Below, in pieces: positions 32,730 through 42,103 of a DNA stretch of 64,000 nt; position 1 is the stretch's first letter, and each line of letters begins with the position of its first letter. The notes beneath the pieces are model-generated. The model had not been told where the DNA came from, ran no database searches, and was given only the letters and a program-made list of their open reading frames with translations. Origin of the DNA: Litorivicinus sp. (GTDB lineage Bacteria > Pseudomonadota > Gammaproteobacteria > Pseudomonadales > Litorivicinaceae); NCBI GenBank assembly GCA_018401755.1, contig JAGYKJ010000006.1:62001-126000 (forward strand), in the 5' to 3' direction. The position numbers were made by a program, and so were the translations under genes.

Positions 32730-34752
32730 GACGCTGACTGCGTTGCGTGGCGTCGGTCCAAAGATTGCGGAAGCACTGCAACGGCTCGGGATCATGCACC
32801 CGCGTGATCTGATTTTCCATCTGCCGGTGCGCTATGAAGATCGAACCCAATTAACGACACTCGATGCCCTGCACACGCAAATGCCTGTTTTACTTGAGGG
32901 CCGTATTGTCGGACATCATGTGGCTCCAGGACGTCGACCGCAGGCTGTCTTGAATTTTGAGGACGTCACCGGGCGGGCGCGCATTCGCTTGTTTCACTTC
33001 TCCCGAGCCTATTTACAAACCCTTGGCCAAGCCAATGCTGTCCGACTATTTGGCGAACCCCGATGGAATCAAGGGATGGTCGAGTTTATCCACCCAGAAA
33101 TCCAAGTGTATCGTGAGACACCGCCACCCCTTGAAGACCGCCTGACGCCAATTTATCCGACTACGGAAGGTCTCACGCAGCCCCGTTTACGCGATCTCAT
33201 TTCGCAAGTCTTAAATGCCGGCCCCGACGCTTGGGCCCTAGAGGAGTTACTGTCACTCACGCACCGAAACACTCGCCCTCCATTATGGGATGCGTTGATT
33301 GCATTGCATTGTCCCGCGCGACACCTGCCACCAGAGCCTTATGTTGAACGCTTAGCTCTCGAGGAGTTACTGGCCCATCGACTCTTACTCATGGAACGCC
33401 GACGACGATTACGGGCAGCACGCGCGCCAGCCTGTGCGATTCACATCGATTCGCGACATCAGCTGTTAGCGGCGCTACCTTTTACGCTCACTGATGCGCA
33501 AGCGCGGGTAATTACTGAGATTGATGCGGACTTGGCCGAACCTGTGCCGATGATGCGGCTGCTTCAAGGGGATGTCGGCTCCGGAAAAACGTTAGTCGCT
33601 GCCATGACGGCGCTCACTGTCTTGAGTCGCGGATACCAGGTCGCGCTGATGGCACCCACGGAGTTGCTTGCCGAGCAACACTTACGGGAATTTGTCCGTT
33701 GGTATGCGCCCCTGGGAATCTCCGTCCATTGGCTCTCTGGATCGATCAAGGGACGGGTTCGACGCGAGACACTCGCAGCAATTGCGGTCGGTGAGGCACG
33801 TCTCGTGATTGGGACGCATGCGCTCTTTCAAGACCAGGTGGTCTTCTCCAAATTGGGTTTTGTCATAATTGATGAACAACATCGGTTCGGGGTGGCGCAG
33901 CGGTTACAGCTGCATGAGAAGGGAGGTCAGACTGTCCCTCATCAGCTCATCATGACCGCCACACCGATTCCGCGAACCCTGGCCATGACACAGTTTGCAG
34001 ATTTAGATATCTCGATCATTGATGCACTACCGCCTGGTCGAACGCCGATCGAGACACGACTTGTGCCACAGACTCGCGATCTTGAGATGATCCATCGAAT
34101 TGATGCGCAACTGGATACTGGGGGGCAAGCGTATTGGGTGTGCACGCTCATCGAAGAGTCAGACCAACTCTCCGCAGAGGCGGCAGAAACCCGGGCCTTA
34201 AAGTTGCAGGAACAGCTCTCCCATCGACGTATTGGGCTGGTTCATGGCCGCTTGAAATCCGATGAGAAGGGCAAAGTGATGCAAGCCTTTGCCGAGGGAA
34301 ATCTCGACATCTTAGTAGCTACAACAGTCATTGAAGTTGGGGTGAACGTGCCAAACGCACACATCATGGTCATCGAAAACCCTGAACGACTTGGCCTCGC
34401 ACAGCTACACCAGCTCCGCGGTCGCGTTGGTCGCGGGCGGCGTGAAAGCTATTGTATTTTACTCTATGGCCCAGATTTAGGACGCGACACGGTAGAGCGG
34501 CTCACGCTGGTTCGCGACACCTTAGATGGGTTTGCCTTGGCAGAAGCCGACCTGCGTCTCAGGGGCCCTGGCGAGGTCTCCGGTACACGGCAAACCGGCG
34601 AGCTCGCCTTCCGGGTTGCACAACTCGAGATGCATGGCCATTTACTCGACGAGGTCGTCACCCTGGCAGAGGCGTTGAGTGGCGATGAGGCCACCCAACA
34701 ACGCTTACTCGATCGCTGGATAGGCAACCGGGAATCCTTTGCCCATGTTTAA
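32707..34752 (+). CDS. recG: ATP-dependent DNA helicase RecG
   Basis: Branch-migrates and reverses stalled forks. 681 residues: wedge domain (RLFHFSRAYLQTL and surrounding OB fold), helicase motifs LQGDVGSGKTLVA (Walker A), DEQHRFG (DEAH-type), TATPIPRTLAM, IEVGVNVPNA and LRGRVGRG. The ATG at 32707 lies inside the end of oxyR. ubiA starts inside its last 8 bases. Confidence 0.97.
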   Translation: MPLTRPPETLTALRGVGPKIAEALQRLGIMHPRDLIFHLPVRYEDRTQLTTLDALHTQMPVLLEGRIVGHHVAPGRRPQAVLNFEDVTGRARIRLFHFSRAYLQTLGQANAVRLFGEPRWNQGMVEFIHPEIQVYRETPPPLEDRLTPIYPTTEGLTQPRLRDLISQVLNAGPDAWALEELLSLTHRNTRPPLWDALIALHCPARHLPPEPYVERLALEELLAHRLLLMERRRRLRAARAPACAIHIDSRHQLLAALPFTLTDAQARVITEIDADLAEPVPMMRLLQGDVGSGKTLVAAMTALTVLSRGYQVALMAPTELLAEQHLREFVRWYAPLGISVHWLSGSIKGRVRRETLAAIAVGEARLVIGTHALFQDQVVFSKLGFVIIDEQHRFGVAQRLQLHEKGGQTVPHQLIMTATPIPRTLAMTQFADLDISIIDALPPGRTPIETRLVPQTRDLEMIHRIDAQLDTGGQAYWVCTLIEESDQLSAEAAETRALKLQEQLSHRRIGLVHGRLKSDEKGKVMQAFAEGNLDILVATTVIEVGVNVPNAHIMVIENPERLGLAQLHQLRGRVGRGRRESYCILLYGPDLGRDTVERLTLVRDTLDGFALAEADLRLRGPGEVSGTRQTGELAFRVAQLEMHGHLLDEVVTLAEALSGDEATQQRLLDRWIGNRESFAHV

Positions 34753-35641
34753 ACACAACTCTCTTGCAACACTTGCCAGTCAGCTCCCCTTCTGGATCCA
34801 ACTGACGCGACAAGACCGTCCGATTGGCTGGCTGGTCCTGCTGTGGCCAACTTGGATCGCACTGATCTATGCAGGAGAACTGACACACCATCAGCCAGCG
34901 CTTTGGGTGATCTTCACACTGGGTGTGATCGTGATGCGCTCGGCAGGCTGCATCGTCAATGACTATGCTGATCGTGAATTCGATCGGCATGTCAAACGAA
35001 CGATCCATCGGCCCCTCACGAGCGGTGCTCTCTCGATCCGTGAGGCCGGCTATCTGCTGTCTGCCTTACTTGCAATCGCAGTCATCCTGGTGCTCTTCAC
35101 CAACCTCAAAACAATGGGATTGGCGATACTAGCGCTCGGCTCGGCCGTCCTTTATCCCTTCCTAAAACGCATGACATTTTGGCCCCAGCTTGGGCTTGGG
35201 ATCGCGTTCTCGATGGCTATCCCGATGGCATTTACAGCCCATGATGCTCCTTTCAATGCAACGATGTGGTGGCTCATCGCCGCCAATTTGGCTTGGACTC
35301 TGGTGTATGACACCTTCTATGCGATGGTTGATCGTGATGACGACCTGATGATTGGCGTGAAATCCACGGCCATTGCCTTTGGCTCCTTTGATCTCATGGC
35401 CATTGGCCTGGCACAAATGGTCGCGCTCGGTTGCTTCGCAGCCATGATGTGGACCATGTCTGCTGGATTTACAGCGTATTTGGGGTTACTGGGCGGCGCC
35501 CTAATGATGATCCGGCATCAAATCATGGCCCATGACCGAAGCCGTGAGGGCTGCTTCCGCGCGTTCCTTGACAACCACCGCTTCGGGGCGCTGGTGTGTG
35601 TCGCAATTGCATTCGACGTCTTGATTCACAGGATCGCGTGA
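34745..35641 (+). CDS. ubiA: 4-hydroxybenzoate polyprenyltransferase UbiA
   Basis: Attaches the polyprenyl tail to 4-hydroxybenzoate in ubiquinone synthesis; integral membrane enzyme. 298 residues with about eight hydrophobic segments. Both Asp-rich motifs are present: NDYADREFD (about residue 79) and DTFYAMVDRDDD (about 200). ATG at 34745 is chosen; a TTG at 34739 is in frame. No ubiC precedes it here. Confidence 0.95.
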   Translation: MFKHNSLATLASQLPFWIQLTRQDRPIGWLVLLWPTWIALIYAGELTHHQPALWVIFTLGVIVMRSAGCIVNDYADREFDRHVKRTIHRPLTSGALSIREAGYLLSALLAIAVILVLFTNLKTMGLAILALGSAVLYPFLKRMTFWPQLGLGIAFSMAIPMAFTAHDAPFNATMWWLIAANLAWTLVYDTFYAMVDRDDDLMIGVKSTAIAFGSFDLMAIGLAQMVALGCFAAMMWTMSAGFTAYLGLLGGALMMIRHQIMAHDRSREGCFRAFLDNHRFGALVCVAIAFDVLIHRIA

Positions 35642-35643
35642 CA

Positions 35644-35661
35644 TCGTAACGAATCTGTAAT
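35644..35661 (+). promoter_or_regulatory. Putative PhoB box upstream of phoB
   Basis: TCGTAAC, four bases, CTGTAAT: two 7-mers 11 bp apart resembling the Pho-box repeat CTGTNAT. A third weaker unit (GTGTGGT) follows 4 bases later. Located about 45-63 bp before the phoB start. Confidence 0.5.
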
Positions 35662-35706
35662 AAAGGTGTGGTTTGATCAGCTAGTGATCCACCATGCGAG
35701 TTCGCG

Positions 35707-36426
35707 ATGAGCCAGCAACCCACCCGCCGAGTTTTAATTGTTGACGATGAGCCAGCCGTTCGCGAGATGCTTACTGTCGCACTCGAAATGGCAGGATTTG
35801 AGGTACGCGAAGCGGATTCCGCACAAACAGCACTTTCTGAGGTGACCGCTCGGATCCCGGATTTGATGCTGGTGGATTGGATGATGCCCAATGTCTCGGG
35901 ATTAGAGCTGTGTCGCCGGCTTCGACGTAATCAAGACACCGCCGACATTCCGCTCATCTTGCTCACAGCGCGCGGCGAAGAAGACGCTAAAATCACTGGC
36001 TTGGACGTCGCCGATGACTACATCACAAAGCCATTCTCACCACGCGAACTGGTTGCTAGACTAAAAGCGATCTTACGTCGCACCACACCGAAGGGCGTTG
36101 AAGAGCCTGTCGAGTTTGATGGATTACGTCTCGACCCAGTCGGGCAGCGTGTCACATCGCATAGCCAAATGCTCACCCTCAGCCCAATCGAATATCGACT
36201 TCTGCAACTGTTCATGACCCATCCAGAACGGGCCTTTACCCGAGGACAACTTCTCGATCGGGTATGGGGTGGCGATGTGTATGTAGAAGAACGGACTGTG
36301 GACGTCCACATTCGTCGACTCCGAAAAGCACTCGGCGTTCGCCACGAGAATCTGATCGAGACCGTCCGGGGCACTGGCTATCGATTTGCCCCCTTGGCCG
36401 AGCACACACCCGCCGTCGTCGGCTAG
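35707..36426 (+). CDS. phoB: Phosphate regulon response regulator PhoB
   Basis: OmpR-family response regulator, 239 residues. Receiver domain with acidic pair DDE near 13-15, phospho-acceptor Asp57 in LMLVDWMMPN, and the conserved lysine in YITKPFSPREL; C-terminal winged HTH with RTVDVHIRRLRKALG and RGTGYRFA. The PhoB assignment rests on context (phoR, phoU and pst nearby) and sequence. Its stop directly abuts the stop of ppx. Confidence 0.94.
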   Translation: MSQQPTRRVLIVDDEPAVREMLTVALEMAGFEVREADSAQTALSEVTARIPDLMLVDWMMPNVSGLELCRRLRRNQDTADIPLILLTARGEEDAKITGLDVADDYITKPFSPRELVARLKAILRRTTPKGVEEPVEFDGLRLDPVGQRVTSHSQMLTLSPIEYRLLQLFMTHPERAFTRGQLLDRVWGGDVYVEERTVDVHIRRLRKALGVRHENLIETVRGTGYRFAPLAEHTPAVVG

Positions 36427-37995
36427 TTAGACCAACCTTAGCGGATAGCCAGCATCACTCTGGCGTTTACATTCATCTGCAAGATCAACGGCTAAAACTG
36501 GATGATTTGCGAGCACATTCTTGGCGAAGTGTAGTTCGAGGCAATCACCTTCCACGCGCGCTAGGAACTGAGGCAGTCCGACAGTCTCACGACCTAAGTG
36601 AACAAGCGTTGCAAGACGCAGCAACCGAATCAAGCGAATCAGCGTGACACGGCTCATGTGACGTGTCTCTGGGAGTCGGGTCGGCTCAAACTTTTTTCGA
36701 TGCGCGCCAACCAGTGCGGCCAATATCCGCTGCTGTTCGCGGTTGAACCCGGGTAGTGGTGTATTCTCTAAGACATAGGCGCCATGGCGATGAAAGGCTG
36801 AATACGCAATGTGTAGACCAATTTCATGCAACTGTGCGGCCCAACTCAACATGTACCGATCTTCATCGTTTAACAGCCAAGCCTCGGCGACCCGATCAAA
36901 GAGCACCTCAACGGTCTGGCGAACCCGAGTTGCCTGCTCAACGTCAACACCATATCGACTGACCAAGTCTTCTGCCGTGCGCGCTCGGATGTCATGATGC
37001 TTCAATCGATCATCCATGGTGTACAGCACACCTTCGCGTAATGCACTGTCTGCGAAAACGACTTGATCCAGAGTCAGTTCAGCCAAGATCCCAGACATGA
37101 TGGCGACACCTGCGGTCAAGACTTGCAAGCGATCCGGACTCACTTCTGGAATATCTGTGATTTTCCGGTTGCTCGCCTTCAGTAAAAACTTCTTACACGC
37201 AGCGACGGATTGCGGGGTGATCACTGGGCCAAAACCAAGATATTCACCCAATGCACTCACACCCTTTGCCGTCCCTGATGTTGCAAAGACGTGCTCTGGC
37301 GCAAGCGTTTTGAGTCGTCCTGCAATCGGTTCAACGATACGCTTTGCCTCAAGCTCAGCTTTTCCCAGCTGAAGTTTCGAAATCTGTGTGTCCAAGAACT
37401 CTGTGGTAAAGGTCACACAGCCCATAGACCGCGATGACAGAAATTTAGGGGTATAGCCTAAGCCAAAGGCAAACTCTGTACTCCCACCACCAATATCGAA
37501 TACCAAAAAGCTGCCATCAAATGGTTGGGTGTGCGCGACCGCATGAAAAATCAGTCGCGCCTCCTCAGGCCCAGAAATAATCTCAATCGGTGCACGAAAG
37601 ATCGTCTGCGCGCGATCTAGAAAGACATCGGAATTAACTGCCTCACGGAGCGTGTGAGTCCCGACTGCACGAATGTCTGGCGTGGCAACAGCACTCAACC
37701 GCGCTTCGAAACGCGCTAAGGTCTCAAGGCCTCGATCCATCGCTTCAGCACTTAAGACATTCTCAGCGTCTAACCCCTGTGCGAGACGAACGCGCTCACG
37801 ATCCCGGACCAACACATGTAAGCCTGACGGTGTGATTTTAGCGACGGTGAGGTGGAAACTATTGGATCCCAGATCGACCGCAGCGACCAAGCGTTCGGCC
37901 GCTGGGTCTTTGGATTCAAGTGCTTTCAAGATGTTTAACGTACTGATATGTGCTGACTTGGGTTCTGATTTTACGCCGATTACCACGCGGGGCAT
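36427..37995 (-). CDS. ppx: Exopolyphosphatase (Ppx/GppA family)
   Basis: Degrades polyphosphate from the end; the family also includes pppGpp phosphohydrolases. About 522 residues: the ASKHA nucleotide-binding fold with AAVDLGSNSFHL and FDIGGGSTEFAFG, then a C-terminal HD-like domain (LSWAAQLHEIGLHI). The start is uncertain. ATG at 37995 is given, which puts the first 80 bases inside the end of ppk; a TTG at 37929 would give about 500 residues and a smaller overlap. The upstream frame reaches 38019 (TTG). Confidence 0.9.
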   Translation of the reverse strand: MPRVVIGVKSEPKSAHISTLNILKALESKDPAAERLVAAVDLGSNSFHLTVAKITPSGLHVLVRDRERVRLAQGLDAENVLSAEAMDRGLETLARFEARLSAVATPDIRAVGTHTLREAVNSDVFLDRAQTIFRAPIEIISGPEEARLIFHAVAHTQPFDGSFLVFDIGGGSTEFAFGLGYTPKFLSSRSMGCVTFTTEFLDTQISKLQLGKAELEAKRIVEPIAGRLKTLAPEHVFATSGTAKGVSALGEYLGFGPVITPQSVAACKKFLLKASNRKITDIPEVSPDRLQVLTAGVAIMSGILAELTLDQVVFADSALREGVLYTMDDRLKHHDIRARTAEDLVSRYGVDVEQATRVRQTVEVLFDRVAEAWLLNDEDRYMLSWAAQLHEIGLHIAYSAFHRHGAYVLENTPLPGFNREQQRILAALVGAHRKKFEPTRLPETRHMSRVTLIRLIRLLRLATLVHLGRETVGLPQFLARVEGDCLELHFAKNVLANHPVLAVDLADECKRQSDAGYPLRLV

Positions 37996-39967
37996 ACGGA
38001 TTCGATTGAGTTTCTTCAATGATCCGCGCCTTTGTGGTGTCTTTGAGCTGCAATTCCATTAAATCAATCACAGTCCGCTTATGATCTGGGTCCAAAATTG
38101 GAGCGGCCACTTCCACGCGGTTGTCGAGGTTGCGAGTCATCCAATCGGCTGAGCTAATATATACTTCTGGATCACCGCCATTGTGAAAAATACAGACCCG
38201 CGGATGCTCCAAATAGCGATCTAGAATCGAGTAGATCCGAATCCGGTCACTGATACCTTCGATGCCCGGCACCAAGGTACACATGCCTCGAATCACCGCA
38301 TCAATGGTGACACCGGCTTGCGCTGCCTCGTACAATTTGTTCACCAAATCAACATCCGCCAGATTATTGACTTTGATGATCATGCGCGCTTTCCGACGCT
38401 TCTTTGCAAATGCAATCTCTCGGTCAATGCGCTGATAAATCTGATCACGCTGTGTGAGCGGGCTCACCCAAAGGTGCTTGAAGCTGACGGGGCGATAGGG
38501 CGCTTGAATAAAATAAAAGACATCACGCACTTCATCGGTGATCTCAGGGCGTGCAGTGAGTAGACTGAAATCGGTGTAGATTTGAGCTGTCTTCTCGTTA
38601 AAGTTCCCTGTCCCGACATGGGCGTAACGCACCTGCTGACCCTGCTCACGACGTGTGATCAAGCATAATTTCGAATGCACCTTGAGGTTCGGAATTCCGA
38701 AGCTGACATGCACACCGGCATCCGTCAGTACTTTCGACCAGCGGATATTCGCTTCCTCATCAAAGCGGGCCTGCAACTCCACAACGACGTAGACATCCTT
38801 GCCGTTCGCTGCGGCATCGAGGAGCGCCTTGATCACCAAAGATGTCTTGGCAACACGATATAAGCTGATACGTACCGACTCAACATTGGGATCAAAGGCG
38901 GCTTGACGAAGGAGTTCGGTGAAGTGGCCGAAATCATGATAGGGATAATGCAAAAACACATCCTTTTCACGAATCACATCAAAATAATTCGGGTGCCCAG
39001 CTAAACGGGCAGACTGTATGACGGGCATCGGGGGATTCTGAAGATTCGCCCGACCAACCGATGGAAAGCCGATAAAATCCTTCATATTGTGATAGCGGCC
39101 GCCTGGAATAATCGCATCCATCGAGGTAACACCCAGCTCGCGTTTCAACATTTCCAACACACGCTCAGGCATCTCGCGGTCATGCACCAAACGAGTCGGC
39201 TCAGCTGTTAACCGCTGCTTTAAGCCCGAGGACAACTTATCCAGCAAACTCTCATCGATTTCTTCAGACAGGTCATATTCAGCATCCCGAGTCAGCTTCA
39301 TTGACCAGGTACCGATCTCGTCAAAACTGAAGAAATGCTCAAAAATATCTGGCAAGGCGACGCGCATCGCGTTGTCTAGAAGGACCAGTGGCTTTTTCCG
39401 GTGCGCGCCTTCTGGGGGCAAAGCGATAAATCGGCTGTGATAATCTGTCGGGACTTCCACCAATGCGTAATGGTAGACCTCTCCCTGACGCATCTCGACC
39501 ACAAGATAAGTGGAATCATCTGCAAGTACGTCCCCCAAATCGATCGCCGTGCCCACCAAAATTGGGCAAATGTATTGTCGAATACGACGATGAAAATAAT
39601 TCCTGAGCCAAGTGACATGAAACTCACTGAGCTGCTCCTCATTCTCAAGGAAAATATGATGACGCGCGAGATTGCGGATCACATCAAGATGCGCAAGTTC
39701 AAATTCAGCGTTTAGTTCAATCGTCTTACGCTGAATCGCCTGCAACAGACGACGCGCCTCCGGATCTCCCCCGACTTCTTGATGCACCAGAATGCGCCGG
39801 CGAACATCGGCAACACGCACACGGTAGTATTCATCAAGATTGCTGGAGAATATCCCCAAAAAACGGGCTCGCTCGATTGGGGGATTGGTTTTATCCATAG
39901 CCTCTTGTAAGACGCGATGGTTAAATGAGAGCCAACTGAGTTCCTTCTCGATTTGCGGGTACGACAC
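37916..39967 (-). CDS. ppk: Polyphosphate kinase 1
   Basis: Makes polyphosphate from ATP at the membrane. 683 residues, full length. N-terminal ELSWLSFNHRVLQEA and IFSSNLDEYYRVRVADV, the phospho-histidine region KVHSKLCLI, YAHVGTGNFNE, and a C-terminus RGNRRKIRTQ as in other Ppk1 proteins. The 5' side carries a good PhoB box. Its 3' end overlaps the likely ppx start, so the two are co-transcribed. Confidence 0.97.
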   Translation of the reverse strand: MSYPQIEKELSWLSFNHRVLQEAMDKTNPPIERARFLGIFSSNLDEYYRVRVADVRRRILVHQEVGGDPEARRLLQAIQRKTIELNAEFELAHLDVIRNLARHHIFLENEEQLSEFHVTWLRNYFHRRIRQYICPILVGTAIDLGDVLADDSTYLVVEMRQGEVYHYALVEVPTDYHSRFIALPPEGAHRKKPLVLLDNAMRVALPDIFEHFFSFDEIGTWSMKLTRDAEYDLSEEIDESLLDKLSSGLKQRLTAEPTRLVHDREMPERVLEMLKRELGVTSMDAIIPGGRYHNMKDFIGFPSVGRANLQNPPMPVIQSARLAGHPNYFDVIREKDVFLHYPYHDFGHFTELLRQAAFDPNVESVRISLYRVAKTSLVIKALLDAAANGKDVYVVVELQARFDEEANIRWSKVLTDAGVHVSFGIPNLKVHSKLCLITRREQGQQVRYAHVGTGNFNEKTAQIYTDFSLLTARPEITDEVRDVFYFIQAPYRPVSFKHLWVSPLTQRDQIYQRIDREIAFAKKRRKARMIIKVNNLADVDLVNKLYEAAQAGVTIDAVIRGMCTLVPGIEGISDRIRIYSILDRYLEHPRVCIFHNGGDPEVYISSADWMTRNLDNRVEVAAPILDPDHKRTVIDLMELQLKDTTKARIIEETQSNPYAPRGNRRKIRTQVSTYQYVKHLEST

Positions 39968-39982
39968 GGTTTTTCCTATTTA

Positions 39983-40006
39983 AGCGGACTCACATTATGG
40001 TCCGCT
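39983..40006. repeat. Perfect 7-bp inverted repeat in the ppk-phoR gap
   Basis: AGCGGAC and GTCCGCT are separated by 10 bases. On the minus strand the loop contains CATAAT, a possible -10 for ppk, 14 bp after the Pho box. It may be an operator or a leader hairpin. Confidence 0.45.
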
Positions 40007-40013
40007 ACTTTAA

Positions 40014-40031
40014 ATGACAATACGATGACAG
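40014..40031 (-). promoter_or_regulatory. Putative PhoB box upstream of ppk
   Basis: On the minus strand CTGTCAT, four bases (CGTA), TTGTCAT: an almost perfect pair of Pho-box repeats with the standard 11-bp spacing. It lies in the 90-bp gap between the divergent ppk and phoR genes and points toward ppk. Confidence 0.72.
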
Positions 40032-40057
40032 ACTGATCTGTCTACGGGAAATTATCG

Positions 40058-41350
40058 ATGTATGGAGCCTTTGGCACCACCATCATTCAAGGTGCTTTAG
40101 TGGCCACTGCCATGTTCATTGCTGGCCAGGTGACCGGTTTTTGGCTCGAAAGTGCCCTTGTCATCACCAGTATTGCATTGGCGATCTCGGTCTGGCGCCG
40201 TAATCAACTCTATCAGTGGTTGCAACGGCCTGCACACAGTCCGATCACCCAGGTGCCTGGTCTTTGGTTCGATATGACCAAGCGCATCCAATTGCGTGAA
40301 CAGGCATTGGTTCGAGAGCGCGAGCAGGTTCAGAACTTGCTCGCCAACCTCCATCAGAGCTTAGGAAGTCTCGATGCAGGCCTAATTAGCCTCACAAGTA
40401 GTTGGAAAATTCGGTGGTGGAACGATACGGCGTCCGAGCTTCTGGGCCTGAGACATCAGTTCGATGAAGATGTGTCGCTGTTTAATCTGGTTCGAACACC
40501 TGAGCTTGCCGATTATGCTGAAAGGCTTGTCTTTGAAGAATCGATCACCCTGAGTTCTCCCTTCCGATCGGGACAAATGCTTGAATATGTGGTGTGCCCG
40601 ATACAAGAAAGCGGCTACCTATTGGTGGTTCGTGACGTCACTCGATTCACTCGCCTTGAACGCATGCGTCGCGACTTTGTGTCCAATGTGTCCCATGAGC
40701 TCAAAACGCCTTTGACCGTTATCAAAGGCTATCTCGAGACCATTCTCGACAATCAACTGGTCTCAGACAGAGGTGTGCGTGCGGTTGAGCAGGCTTTTAA
40801 GCAAGCGGATCGAATGGCGTCATTGATCCAGGACCTACTGCTGTTATCGCAACTCGAAACCACCAAACCCCAACAGCAGCTCCTTCCCGTTCGATTTGAT
40901 GATTTGCTGGATCATGGGTTCAATGAGGGCAGCGAATATGCCCGCGCACTCGGCAAAACGGAAACGCGGCTTTCGATTGAAGGCACTTTGCCCTTGCTGG
41001 GTTGCATGGGTGTGTGGCATGAGCTTGCCAGTGCGATGACTAATCTTGTGACCAACGCGATCCGCTACTCGCCCGACGGCGCCGTGATTCAGCTCAAGGG
41101 ATTTCAGAACGAGCGAGGGGTCACTTTACAGGTGATTGATGATGGCCCAGGAATCCTTCCAGACCATATTCCCCGACTCACGGAACGCTTCTATCGAGTC
41201 GATAACAGCCATTCCCCAGCAACAGGTGGAACTGGGCTTGGGCTCGCCATCGTGAAACATATTTTACTGCGTCATCGCGCGGGGCTAGAGATCGATTCAA
41301 CCCCGGAAAGGGCGCCACTTTCAGCTGCCACTTTCCCGCTGAACAGGTGA
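40058..41350 (+). CDS. phoR: Phosphate regulon sensor kinase PhoR
   Basis: Membrane histidine kinase for PhoB, 430 residues. Two hydrophobic N-terminal segments (about 7-45), a PAS-like region (about 95-200), the H-box VSNVSHELKTPL with His213, N-box TNLVTNAIRYS, and G-boxes DDGPGI and TGLGLAIVK. Separated from phoB by ppx and ppk on the other strand, and convergent with phoU after a 22-bp gap. Confidence 0.93.
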   Translation: MYGAFGTTIIQGALVATAMFIAGQVTGFWLESALVITSIALAISVWRRNQLYQWLQRPAHSPITQVPGLWFDMTKRIQLREQALVREREQVQNLLANLHQSLGSLDAGLISLTSSWKIRWWNDTASELLGLRHQFDEDVSLFNLVRTPELADYAERLVFEESITLSSPFRSGQMLEYVVCPIQESGYLLVVRDVTRFTRLERMRRDFVSNVSHELKTPLTVIKGYLETILDNQLVSDRGVRAVEQAFKQADRMASLIQDLLLLSQLETTKPQQQLLPVRFDDLLDHGFNEGSEYARALGKTETRLSIEGTLPLLGCMGVWHELASAMTNLVTNAIRYSPDGAVIQLKGFQNERGVTLQVIDDGPGILPDHIPRLTERFYRVDNSHSPATGGTGLGLAIVKHILLRHRAGLEIDSTPERAPLSAATFPLNR

Positions 41351-41372
41351 TTGACGTCACTGTTCTTAAGAC

Positions 41373-42101
41373 CTAGTTGATGCTACGTGTTTGCGCATCC
41401 ACATCCGTCACTGTGCGGTGACGAATGTCCGTTCCTTTGACAAGATACACGATGTGCTCCGCAACATTCGTTGCATGATCACCAATCCGCTCCAATGCGC
41501 GGAGTACCCACATCACATTCAACACATTTCCGATCTCACGAGGATCTTCAATCATAAAGGTTGCAAGAGAACGGAGAGCCGACTGATAGATTGCGTCAAC
41601 ATCCTTATCATTGCGCGCAACTTGCAGAGCCATATCCACATCAAGTCGCGCAAACGCGGTCAACGCATCGCTCAACATACCGGCTACACGTTCACCAATA
41701 GCACGTACTTCGATGGCACCGACGGTGGAGAAGCGAGGTGATTCAGCAGCTTGCTGTGCCATGTACGCAACTTTATTTGCTTCATCACCCGCGCGCTCCA
41801 GGTCTCGAACGATCTTTGATACAGCAAGGACCAATCGAAGATCAGAGGCGGTCGGCTGCCGGCGTGCAATGATTTCAGCGACAAGCTCATCAATCCGGAT
41901 TTCCCATGCATTGACGCTCTTCTCTGTCTCCTTGATTTGTTTGACCAACTCAGAGTCGAATTGTTCTTGTGCCTGAAGCGCCAGTTGGACTTGCCGTTCG
42001 GCAAGTCCGCCCATCTTCAGTAGATCACTACACAGCTCTTCAAGTTCATCGTTGAACTCACTGGAAATATGCCGTGTGAAATCTTCTCGAAGGTCGCCCA
42101 T
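41373..42101 (-). CDS. phoU: Phosphate signalling protein PhoU
   Basis: Cytoplasmic negative regulator linking the Pst transporter to PhoR. 242 residues, two PhoU helical repeats with the E/DxxxD metal-binding patterns (RDLERAGDEANKVA and LERIGDHATNVAEH). Begins with HISSEFNDELEEL. Starts 2 bp after pstB. Confidence 0.96.
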   Translation of the reverse strand: MGDLREDFTRHISSEFNDELEELCSDLLKMGGLAERQVQLALQAQEQFDSELVKQIKETEKSVNAWEIRIDELVAEIIARRQPTASDLRLVLAVSKIVRDLERAGDEANKVAYMAQQAAESPRFSTVGAIEVRAIGERVAGMLSDALTAFARLDVDMALQVARNDKDVDAIYQSALRSLATFMIEDPREIGNVLNVMWVLRALERIGDHATNVAEHIVYLVKGTDIRHRTVTDVDAQTRSIN

Positions 42102-42103
42102 AG

